A stretch of 64,000 nt of DNA. Origin: Sanghuangporus weigelae (taxonomy: Eukaryota > Basidiomycota > Agaricomycetes > Hymenochaetales > Hymenochaetaceae). Position 1 is the stretch's first letter; every line of letters begins with the position of its first letter. The notes beneath the pieces were generated by a model. That model was not told the DNA's origin. It searched no databases and was given only the letters and a program-made list of their open reading frames with translations. Below, piece after piece: positions 15,929-26,662 of the stretch. Made by a program: the position numbers and the translations under genes. The stretch lies in the NCBI GenBank assembly GCA_033182465.1, contig CP137323.1:558001-622000 (forward strand), written 5' to 3'.

Positions 15929-18280
15929 ATGAACGCGTTCCTCTGGTCTGTATCCGTATTCTGGGTCCTTATTTATGCTATACGTTCATGTGCCTCCTCC
16001 TCTTCGTCTCAAAGCCTTCTTCCTGTCACTGCGGGTGGACGACCCAGTTCGAAGTTTAGACTCGCAAAGAGCAATGGGCTAGAGTTCAATGTTCGGAATT
16101 TTCACTTGGAAGTGCGATCGAGCGCGTTGAACAGCTTGCATGACGCGTGGATCGCTTTCTGGAGACGAGACATTGAAGAGGCCTGGATGACGAGAGGTGT
16201 GAAGGTCGTACTCAGAATGTTCTATAATGTCGGAATCGTTTTCGGGATTCTGGGATTTCTTGCTGGTATTGGCGTACTTGTGTATAGCTGCGAAAGCTAT
16301 TTCAGAGAGATGCTTTTACCGCAAAGCAGAATTCAGAACGGTGGTTTCGTAAAAAGAAGCATGGACGTGCCCGTAACAGCACAAAGGTCTGGGTTTGCTG
16401 TCAGCGCCATAGTATGTGCTGTCCATTCCTTTGTTATTGATGGTTTGAACTAATTTTCAACAAGATACCCGGTGTGACTGTCCCGTGGTCGCATTTTCCT
16501 TTGATCCTGCTTGCGCTTTTCGTGTCGCAATGTTTTCATGAAGCAGGCCATGCGATTACAGGTGCTGTGTATGTAACTTGCTTTGCGTTACGAGTTCTCA
16601 GATGACGAGCATTGTAAATCTCAGTGAAGGACTACCTGTTCATTCGGTTGGCGCTTCTCTGACCGTCATCCTTCCATCCGCTTTCGTTGTCTTCGCCTCT
16701 CCTATGGATACTTTGTCCACTGTTGGACGATTACGCGTCATTTCGTCGGGAGCTTGGCACAACCTCGTGCTTTGGGCTCTGCTTTACTTTGTTTCACTAT
16801 CCAACATAAAGTCTACGTGGACCATCTTTGGCTGGCAGAATGTCAGTGATTTGGGAGTGGTCGTTCATGGGGTCGAAGAGGTAACAGATAATGTCATAAA
16901 AAATCTAGACGATTCGTGGCTGATGAATCCAGAGTTCTCCGCTCGTATTCCATCTTCCCCCTGGGAGTATTGTCACCAGTCTTGACGACATGCCCCTCGG
17001 ATCCACGGAAGACTTCGCAGAAGAAATATGGACTCGATATCTTTTGAGAACAAAGAACCCATCAGAGGAAGGTTGGTGCACTGACGTGGATGTCTTCTTC
17101 AGTGAGTTTAGCCGTGCTCTGAACGCCATCCTGAGTTTTGGCTGAGTCCGTTCTTTGCAATAGACCAACCTACCAGCTGCTGTGAAGCAAATGGTACAGG
17201 GCAAATCGCCCATCCTCCCGCCGCCCAACTTTCGTGCTTCATACCTATGCAGGAAGGAGACCAAGGGCATTGTATTGATCCTGTCCCGATTCTAGCCTCT
17301 TCGCATAGTCAAAGGTGTTTCTCCACATCCGACTGCAATGAGAACACCACGGCGAACGAGACCACTGGAGGAGCTAAAGAATGTATTCGTCCTTATGCGA
17401 CCTCTCAGCTTCTTCGAATCACAGTCTCTTCGCCATTATGGGAAAAGGCTGAAGAGAATGGCGCCAACCATAGCAGACCCAGCATTGTGTTGTGGAGTGG
17501 ACCCAGTGAGGAAGTGTGGGAGCAAGGTTGGTCTATCAGCGTTGATCTGTTCCTTGGACAATTTTTGATAAATCAACAGTCCAGGTTGGCAGGTTGGCAC
17601 CTCGTTATCGCTTTTTACCCACTTGGTTTCCTTATACTTTATCGACATTTTTCAGGTCTGACAATTCAATTAAACGGTCGTCTTTATATTGACCTTGTGC
17701 TTTAGCTATTTATCGACACTCTCGTTGTCACTTTACATATTCAATCTCTTCCCTTTACCTTTCCTCGACGGCTCCCATTTTCTGTCAGCGCTGCTCGACT
17801 ACCTCGGGAATTCGCGCGACCAGACCTCGTATGAGAGCGGGTTCACAGAAGACTATGACATCGAACTTGGAGATGGGCGCGACAATTATGTGCCACCGCG
17901 TGTTAGACAGGCAGCAACGACAACTTTGGTTCGTTGGATCCATGACCGTTCTCAAGCTCTGCAAATCTGGACGCGGGGCTGGAGACGGCGCATTCGAAGG
18001 CGGAAGGCCACCATTGAACGAGTCGTCAGATATGCAACTATAGCACTTATGTGTGTAACAGTTGTCGGAATGGCGTGGCCTTCGTAAGCTCTCGGAAGGC
18101 AATAACGTGTACTTATCTGTTGGTCTGGTACGTGTTTGCAGGCTTGTGAGAGCACTATTACACGCCAAGGTCGGTCCAGATTTCATTATAGCTCTGGCTG
18201 CGAGTCTTTGCAGAGAGCTGCGTCGATTACTTCGTCGATACGCTCGACCTTTTCTTAACGTCCAACCTGGGCTCTCTTAA
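15929..18280 (+). CDS. Site-2 protease (M50 family intramembrane zinc metalloprotease)
   Basis: Exons: 15929-16411, 16465-16568, 16625-16880, 16933-17101, 17164-17526, 17580-17655, 17706-18083 and 18142-18280 (655 aa). The zinc motif HEAGH follows PGVTVPWSHFPL. Other family signatures are HSVGASLTVILPSAFVVF, GAWHNLVLW, the loop motif VTSLDDMPLG, a Cys-rich lumenal segment starting CCEANG, and the second metal motif NLFPLPFLDGS. The enzyme cuts membrane-bound transcription factors such as SREBP in the Golgi after a first cleavage, linking sterol or oxygen status to transcription. Exon phases agree throughout. If the last intron is not spliced, translation stops at 18087 (610 aa). The start ATG is the one before the first membrane helix. 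Confidence 0.9.
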
Positions 18281-18297
18281 CGTCCAACCTGGGCTCA
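18254..18297. repeat. 22-bp tandem duplication at the end of the site-2 protease
   Basis: Two adjacent copies of a 22-nt unit starting CTTAACGTCCAACC lie at 18254-18275 and 18276-18297, differing in the last base. The stop codon of the longer gene model falls in the second copy, so this recent duplication may have set the C-terminus. Confidence 0.85.
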
Positions 18298-18950
18298 AAG
18301 ATTTCAAATTACCTAGGTCCTACGTACCTCTTGACGAAATCAATTACATGTTCAGCACGTGTCTTCCAGTGCCCCGACGCAGTCACTCCCACATGCAGAC
18401 CCTCTCTGGGCTTGGAGCTTGGATGATCCCGGACTTACTTGAAGTGCAGCCGCTAGCCTTAAGCCGATCAATGAGGTTTCAACCTATTCACCATTGCTGA
18501 GGGCCGGTCAATTGCCGAGAAGCAGCGCGAGCATGGGAAATGATGATAATTTTAATAGGGATATGTCTTTTCTGGAGATGCTCTCAGGATCAGATCACGA
18601 GTATTATGCTCTTATCGCGTTGGGGTCGTCGCCGGTATGCTAGTGCAAAGTTCCTTCGCTTTTGCATTGACATCATCTGTCAAGCACGCACCGCGTTTGT
18701 ATCGTTTGTATGCTGGCGGCCGTTTGCCGCGGATGGCTCCGAAACTTCATTTTCGGCTTCCGAACTACGAGCCAAATCCCGCTGCGATGTGCACGGGCCT
18801 TAAGCCCAAAGAAAAGACCCTCGATGCATGCATAGTGGATACTGCGCAGCACTCGCTTAGACTTCAAAATCGTTTTTAAAGGCGTTTATGTCGAGAAGAT
18901 TTCATAGAACGTCCTCGCTCGCTCGTAGGACGCATCCTTCTTTTAGCAAT
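18298..18950. other. Intergenic, nothing recognised
   Basis: Short plus-strand open frames of 80-87 codons occur (18540-18879), but they lack recognisable domains, splice support or a clear start. No RNA gene was seen. Confidence 0.4.
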
Positions 18951-19830
18951 ATGACCTGCCTCTGCATGCTCTTCGCAGTGTCATCTTTCTTTCTCCCATC
19001 GACGGCTAGTACAACCTCTCTGTCACCACGTGCCGAGTATCAAGGAAGTTCATTGTAAGTACGACCGGAGTCCTCTGTTTGGTCATTCATTGGTTGCTAA
19101 GGCAGCTTGTTTTGGTCAGCTTTGATGCATGTATCTTCTATTCAAGGACGGACGTAAATACGACGGGCAATGTTTACTAAAGACACGCGAGACTGCAATG
19201 TCATCCGAGCACACCTACGTTCAAGTTAGCAAAGGAAGGCTGTTATCAAAGTGAACAACACTACTAGTGGTGTTGAAAATAGCACGTTCGGGCGTCCTAG
19301 CGTCAAGCTGTACAGTGAGCAGACTGTATCTCAGGGAAGTTTGGTAGTAATGGACGCTGCTAATGTGCGTTACGGAGTATGTCATTTTATACTTGCTCAT
19401 TGATTTACTTTCTGACAATTGTCCTACAAGTGCTCAGGTATACAGTCTTCCGACTCCCTCTTGTATGTTAAGCATTCTGGATGCAAGGTAGTAATTGGCC
19501 TGTCGGCGGAGAGATCGATATCTTCAAAAATGTGAACCTCGCACAATATAACCGCTATACACTACATACCACCAATGGCTGAAAGCATCCCGACAACTCA
19601 AGTTCGACCTCCATAGAGACCGGCACGCTGATCTCTACGGGCTGTTGTAACACAAAAGGACATTACATTATGCGGGAACTACGCTGGAAGCACGTCGATT
19701 TACGCAGACGTGTTCGGGAACGTGCTCGGACTTAATCCAAGAGCCTTCCAATTACGCGTATTCAATTATATTCGCGTATTTACCAGGTAACTGAGGTTCT
19801 ACTTTTGCTCATGCAAATTGAAGAACTCAG
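18951..19830 (+). pseudogene. Decayed GH16 glucanase-like gene
   Basis: It starts with an ATG and a secretion-signal-like run (CMLFAVSSFFLPSTAS), then FDACIFYSRTD. It continues with family-typical pieces: GRPSVKLYSEQ, GSLVVMDAA, FWMQGSNWPVGGEIDIF, YTLHTTNG and CSDLIQEPSNYAY. These follow the order of fungal GH16 enzymes acting on beta-1,3(4)-glucans. Reading needs frame changes, there is an in-frame stop after YTLHTTNG, and the active-site EIDIxE reads EIDIFK, so the acid/base glutamate is lost. It is a pseudogene of a secreted enzyme. It lies next to an intact GH95 gene. Confidence 0.75.
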
Positions 19831-20186
19831 TTCCGTTCTTATAAGTGACGCCGAATCCATTTCCTCCAATACACTCATCAGGAGATATTCGTTCGTCGCA
19901 ATTCTAGTTGCCCTTGCTGTCGCGACAGCCTCATTCTTCACGCCTTTCTTATGATACTGCTGACCCGTCTATTCCGTTTTAATCACACCATCCTCATAAA
20001 CTTATTTCAATCATATTCATTCAATTCATTCTATCTGAACATAGCAATCTGTACCATTTATGATAACTAACCATAGCTTGTGTGCTCATTTAAATCGGAC
20101 CATGCAAGCCTGATGATTATAGCTTTCTCGACATGAATGGAGTGTCTTGCCTTAGCTGTAGCAACCATTTGAACTTCCCCCTGAAG

Positions 20187-23100
20187 TCAGAAGTCCACGA
20201 TTGTTCGCTCCAAGCCGCCGCTTGTCGTAAAGCTGTCCTTCGTCAATCCCGCATAGACTACCCTCACCTGTCTTGATGAAACTCCCTCATCGACTGTCAA
20301 GGTGACATTCGTGGGCTTCGCATTATCCCAGAACATATTAACAGATATACCGCCGCGAACTCGGGCGCCAGTTATTGAACCGCTAGACCAAGCGGCAGGA
20401 AGAGCCGGGAGAAGAGTGATTGTCAACGGTATATCTGTGCTCGCGACGTCCGGTGCTTGAATAATCGCGTTCTGGATTTTACCACGAAAAATCTATTATA
20501 CCAGGAACGACGCTAAAGAGCTGGAGCTCACTTACCATTACTGCAGCAGGATATCCGAAGTTTGCATCAATTTGAAAGATAGGCACAGGATCGAAAGGGT
20601 TATAGATACTGAAGAAGTTATCGGCAAAGTTCCGCTGGATAAGGTACTATAGGGAAACGGCTTCTAATGAGCTAAGATCGCATGAGAATTACAGAGTGGA
20701 TAGTTTACAGTTAGTTCATGATAGAACTCGCTTGAGTTGCCAAGTTGAGCCCATTGGGCCGCGCGCCATGCTTTCTCCCAGCCGGAGTCAGCATCAGGGC
20801 CAGTCCCATTTCCGCGATGTATAAGACTCGTTTGTACAGCCGTGCGGACATCGTTCACAGAATACTCGGAGTTTTGAATGTCCGGATCGTAGCTTGATAA
20901 AGCGTAGCCAGGATAGGAACCGACAAGATGTGATAAATGACGGTGCGTATCCGTTGGCGAGTCCATATCGACTTTCCACTCTAGAAGAAGTACTCTACAT
21001 CTGAGCGTGTTTACCGTCCATCTGCGCTTCAAACGTACCTTGAAGTTGGCCCCACGAGCCAATGTGGACTCCCTTATCCATCTGAGCTTTCTTTGACCTT
21101 ACCTCTATTAACAAGCAATAATCAGTAATCAGAATACTCCTTATTGGAGTGAACGCAAGATCATACCGTCCAAGAAAGCTTCATCATCTTCTCCCGCAGC
21201 CGCGGCTCCCTTCTCTACTGCATTGAGAAGTTGCCAAATAACCTGCTGCGCATGTGCACAACCGACGGTTATGGGTGGTTGCTCCGGCGAGTTACATGGC
21301 ACTACTACGAGAGTTCCATCATTGAACCGTTCGTCGGGTACGAGTTTGTCGAGATGGAAAGAGGCCACGCTCTGAGCATGCCATGAGCCAGATGTCACGT
21401 CTTATGCATCAACGAAATACCTTCAGTAACGGATAACCTTGCGCTTTCCACCAAGCTACATCGTTTGTGTAGTCGAAATGGTCCCAGACATGAAACATCT
21501 GAATGTCATTGACGTCAGGCGCCAGGAGATAAATATGCTAAAAAGTGAGTGCCTTACCATCCATGCATTAGATTCTATGCAGATACTGAATCATCAACGT
21601 TGCTGACAGTCACGAACGTTTAGCGTACCTGGATAGTCTGCCCATTCGGCATCGCCTTGTTCCATGCCAGTGTACCCGAAGGTCTCAATGGAATTCAGAA
21701 GAAATAGTAGCAGATGCATCTAAAGCACTTACATTCAGCTATGCGTTGACAAAGTTAATTCCAAAGTAAAAAATAAAGCGACGGAATGCTCTTACTGCAC
21801 AGTGTCCCACCCAACCTCGTGTAATGTTGTAAAGAACTTGTGCAGTGTAAGCACCGCGAGGAGCCCAAGTTTTCTATTCGATTAGAAAGAGTGTCAGTGT
21901 TGCACACTGTCTTCATGACACGCCCGGAATTGCAAACCTGCATGAAGTCGAATACCGGCTGAGTAACGTCAAGGTTTGTTGACTCGGCGAACCAGTAGCT
22001 CATCTGAAGGTTGACGTCGACATCTTGAACAGTAAATTAGACTTCAGTGAGAATTATCTCTGAAGTAAAGTTTTAGCGTACGATAATCCGCACTCCATGG
22101 ATTTGAAGCATCGATGGCCCATTTTCCTTGAAGATTTGCAGGCAGCGTTCCACGAGCCGAGCTTGCAAGAAGATATCTTCCGTAGTTGAATAGCAACCAC
22201 TCTAGATATATGTCACCCTTATCAACTTCGTACGCTCCTTTGAGCTCATCCGTCGAAACGTCTGCTTTAAATTCCTGGCCAAGATTGAGAGAGAATCCGG
22301 AATGTAGAATTGATGTAAAGTCTGCAATGTGCTCATCGAGTAATTGCGAGTAGGACTTTTCTGAAGCCGCACTGAGTAGTGAAACGAGCCCATCATGTGG
22401 ATCCGGCCCTCGGAACGAGAAATCGTGCTCTGCATCACCCGCATTGATATCGTAGTTAGTTCCACCGACCCATGAGATGACAGCTGAGGTTGTGTTTGAC
22501 ACGGTGATTGTCGCATTGACCGCCGACATCGTTGTGTTTACGTTCGGGATGGAAATGCAACTGACTACGCCACCGAGAGATACGGAAACCTTCGCTAATA
22601 TCTCGTACGACATTCCAGGATCCGCTACGAATCCAGATAGACGGAGCGTCGAGTTATCGGCGCAGGTGATATTCGGAGTGGGAAGACCCTGAACTTCAGC
22701 GAAGGCATACTTTTGCGTAAACCCCGCGGGGTCGATAGTCGACGTGTTCTGCAAACAAGCTTGTACAGGGTGCGAGCAAAACGTTTCGCTGCAAATTGTC
22801 AGGACACGACATTTTTTACAAGGCATTATATACACGTACCGTGAAAACTGGAAGCCTTGCTGAGTCCAGATGGTCTTCGCAATCCCTGTATCCAAGTCAA
22901 GAAATCGGCCATAGTCTGAGATGCCAGGGTGGGATGCATTTGTCAAAGTTGAAACCAGAAAGCCGGCACCAGAATAAGAGCCTGCTCAAGATCTTCAGTA
23001 ATTATATGAGAATTGGCACGTTAAAACACTTTCCATAACCTTCAACAGGAGCCATCAGAGGGTCGACATCTAGACAATCCAAGGCTGAGTCACTTCCCAC

Positions 23101-23528
23101 CTACTTTCAGATACTCCAAACGAAGCATACCGTCTATCGTGCCGTTTTTGCTTATAAAGATACTCTGTCGCAAAGACTTCATTGCAGCTGCTGTTGCTTC
23201 TCGTTCACTTGGTTGCTTATTTCCTCCGTTATACGTCTGATTATTCCATTAATTCCGGCGACTGCGAAAGTAATGTAATTTGGCGTACCGGGTCAGAAAA
23301 AGCACCTCCGGACCATAAGCTTTCGATATTCAGCTGTGTAGATTCTTGAACTGTTCCACCAGGTGTCATAGCAGCAAGAAAGCCATTTCCAACAGGCAAA
23401 AAATGTGTAGCCCAGATACTTCCAGGAGTTTTGTACCACAAGCCGTTTCCAGATGATGGAAAACCCGAAGGTGCGGCTTTTACAAAATACACTCCGATCA
23501 GCAGAGGCGCGACCGACAGCGCCAGCAT
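20187..23528 (-). CDS. GH95 alpha-L-fucosidase, secreted
   Basis: Sixteen exons: 23289-23528, 23131-23236, 23028-23069, 22840-22981, 22082-22788, 21938-22023, 21796-21873, 21733-21738, 21629-21683, 21558-21574, 21421-21498, 21167-21371, 21086-21039, 20709-20980, 20536-20646 and 20187-20471 (2478 nt, 825 aa). A signal peptide ([15 protein letters not shown]) leads into [20 protein letters not shown]. Later family motifs are [80 protein letters not shown] and [12 protein letters not shown]. Family members remove terminal alpha-1,2-L-fucose from plant or host glycans by inversion. The 17-nt exon is needed to complete the conserved ESNAWM. The 6-nt exon (two residues, LN) is likely but less certain. 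Confidence 0.92.
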
Positions 23529-24230
23529 TTCTCTTCTTCACCTGGGCTCTGTGCTGTCAAAGGAGATAGGACTGGATGTCTGGCAGAGAACGTCTCAACC
23601 TTACGTTGAACTGACCGGAGCCGGCAAGTATTTATACACGTAGAGGATTTCATGCCGCAAGTGGATCTCATGACACAGAAACAGAAGAAGATAACTTCAT
23701 AAATATCTCGGACAATTAGGAAGATCATGATGAATGGAAGAAAGAAGTGATGGCAGCGGAAAACAGAAATCCGTTGTGTATCTGAGGATTTGAGCGGACC
23801 GCCCAATCAACACATGTGGATTCCCATCAGGTGATCGAACGCGTCGCGTTTCAAACTCCGATTTAAATGCAAACCCCAATGAATTAACATATACTTTTTC
23901 AAGTTCAATAGAAGTTTTCAAGGGTCGTGGAAACAAATGTCGACTAACACCGCGCCTGTGTTGAAACACCTATACGGCGACACGAGCGCAAGAGTTAGAA
24001 ATTTACAAAGAGTATCTGATAAGCTGCAAATCACTTATGCTACATCGTGCCACTAGATTACGATGGTCATTCTATTCATGAACTGGATCTTATTATCTCA
24101 AAATATCACCTCCGGCCACCTCCTGCCTAGTCTGAGCGCCTTTTCAACACTATTCACGCATGGCCAATATCATAATATTTTTGTACTATAAATAATAGCA
24201 AGCAATCTCTGCGTAGCCCTAATGAAGCGA
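23529..24230. other. Intergenic: GH95 promoter and 3' flank of tannase 1
   Basis: About 0.7 kb that should contain the fucosidase promoter. A short minus frame (23697-23969) has no recognisable content. No repeat or RNA gene was seen. Confidence 0.4.
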
Positions 24231-26070
24231 CTATTCAGCTTGAGTTCCGATCGCCTCTACAGCGCAGATCCATCGATTGCCATCCCATTGACTCTTCCAA
24301 GGGTATCGACAATGCTCGCGAATCGTCTTTCCATCGTCCGAAATGCCAACTATCGTGTCTGGAGCATGTCCATTCTCAACCCAATCCACTAACGACAGAA
24401 GAATATTGCTGGGCTGCGATTCGGCGGTCTTGAAATTTCCTTGTGGGCTCTCCGTTACTTTCGTTTGTTTCTCGTCAGTACGCTGTAATCTTGATGACCC
24501 GATAGATCTTCTTTGTCCGAAGTTCACCGCTCCTTTCCCTTCAAAACAATGCTCTAGGCCCGGGACAAGGAAGAGCCTGTAAAACTCATCAAGTGTCGAT
24601 GGTCGCAGATCCAGTGTGCGGGATACAAGGCTATACAGTAACTTTGAATTTCCTGAGGGGACGGCCTACACCAAAACGGCGGATCTGAGTGTACCGAGGA
24701 AAAAGGAAGAACCGTCAACGATACGTACGTAATCAGCTCTACCATGATAGGTGATAATTTTTCCTTCGCGACCACGGAAAGCAGAGAAGTCACCATCGAA
24801 AGTCGAGATGTTTCCGGGGTCGATAGCTTGCATGCGCGCGACGTCCGCGAGGCCGAATTGAGCAAAGTCGTAGCTTGAATCATTTAGCACCGCATATCTC
24901 AACCAATCCTAGAAGACATTTATCGTCTTCAATGATCCAGGAGAGATCTATGCAAAGAATAGACTCACCACTGTGGCAGGCGATGGTTTTCCGGAAGGAA
25001 ACATCCATTTAGCGAAAAAAGTGTTCTCGGCGCCCGGATCATACCGCGGGACGAGGAGATCGCCACCTAAGCCGTACAACGGCGAGTAAATTTTGCGCAA
25101 CGCTTCAACCTGACTTTTTGATAGACATTTTTCGGTTCTTCGTCCTTCACACAGGAGTGTCTCTGGGACGAAGTCGCAGGCATCTGGCTCTGTAATGATC
25201 CCATCTACTACGCCATCCAGTCCGTCACACTGGCGAAGGATCTCTTCTGAAACGAGATCCCAAAGGAGTGAAGGAATGAAACTTGCGCTTTTGTTTCCGT
25301 GAGGAGCTCCGAGGTACTTCATTATCATACCGCTCCAGCCTATCAGATTATTGAAGTTGACAACAGGCGCGCCGGCAAGTATACCATCGAAATCCGATGG
25401 ATAGTGCAGTGCGGCGTACATTCCTTGTCGACCGCCCGTTGAGCAGCCCAAGTAGTAAGAACGACGCGGAGGGCGTTCATAGTACGCAGCGACGAGCTCC
25501 TTTCCGACAGTAGTCTCGACGTGAACAGCACGAGATGTGAAATCTGCAAGTACTTCGCTGTTATTTGCAAACGAAACACCAGACTTTCCATCGTGTCCAT
25601 TGTTTGAAGCAATGGATGCGAATCCAAGTGAAGAACCATAGTCTAGGTTGTCATAGTCTATGCCTGATGACCGAAAATCCGTCAGATGGATCGTGGTTTC
25701 GAGAACAACGTATAGACGTACAACCGCCAAGGCCGCCATTTCCTAAAGCGAGGAATCTGCCACTCCATGTCGTAGGGAACCATGCCTCCGCCGTTATCGC
25801 AGACACACTAGTCGTGTTCACGACGAACTGGACTCGGCACAAGGGCTCGCTGATTTGGGCAATCGGGGTACAGACTCCAAGCGTTTCGACTTCCGTAGCG
25901 TTTTCATAGTAAGCTGTGTTCAGGATAGTCGTGTTTAGTCTCGACAGATCAAAATTGCGCAGAGCGCTACAAGCAACCGCTGGATCGATTTCATACTGGC
26001 TGGGTGCTAATAAAGATAGAGCTGGAGCCAGAAATTGCCATTTCAACGCCGCCTGGCGTAGGAAAGACAT
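24231..26070 (-). CDS. Tannase/feruloyl esterase family protein, copy 1
   Basis: Four exons: 25725-26070, 24969-25663, 24729-24908 and 24231-24665 (1656 nt, 551 aa). The N-terminus is hydrophobic (FLAPALSLLAPS) and suits secretion. The nucleophile motif is GCSTGGRQG, the aspartate lies in HGRAD, and the histidine in EHC. This is the CS-D-HC arrangement of the tannase family, in which two cysteines next to Ser and His are disulphide-linked. Members hydrolyse gallate or hydroxycinnamate (ferulate, p-coumarate) esters in plant material; the substrate here is undetermined. The start at 26070 is chosen because the plus-strand paralogue at 57551 is conserved from this Met on. Exons 1-3 have exactly the same lengths as in that paralogue. 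Confidence 0.93.
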
Positions 26071-26662
26071 CGCTTTCACCCGTTTTGCTAGGATTGCAAG
26101 AATTGAGAGCTATGCAGTGTGCAAAGATGATGGGAACCTCCCATGGTCTTGGGCGCTGTGCATTTGGTCTCAGTCGGACTCGGTTGCGATAGCTTATGCC
26201 TCAACGATAATAACAAATTTTAGTCATGAAACGCGTCTAAACCGAACGCGTCCACATCACGTGGTCGTCTCTACTGAGTGTAATGATACAGTTTTCTCTT
26301 CTGAATCTTCGACTTCAAGCTTTCCGTCTCTACTCAATGCTTTTACACCTATACACACATAAATTTTATTTGCTTTCACTACAATCGGGACAGGGAGGGA
26401 ACAGCCGAACGATCCTGTGTCGAAATCGAGATCTTTCGTACTCGACGTACTTTCGTTGAATAATAGTGGCCATCGCTCTGCACTAAAAAGCTGTACCTCG
26501 TCACCTCTTACACTACAGTGCGTCCTGAACCAGATCAGAAGCTCCTACTCGCGCGTTCAACTCTAAACGATTTCTAATATATGTACGCATGAACCTCCTT
26601 CACGCCCGGCAGTAAACGCATTAGACAACGTCTGGCAGTGGCGAGCCCTCAAGGTCCAACCA
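26071..26662. other. Intergenic between tannase 1 and the NLR-like gene
   Basis: About 0.6 kb holding the tannase promoter and the NLR 3' flank. No feature recognised. Confidence 0.4.
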
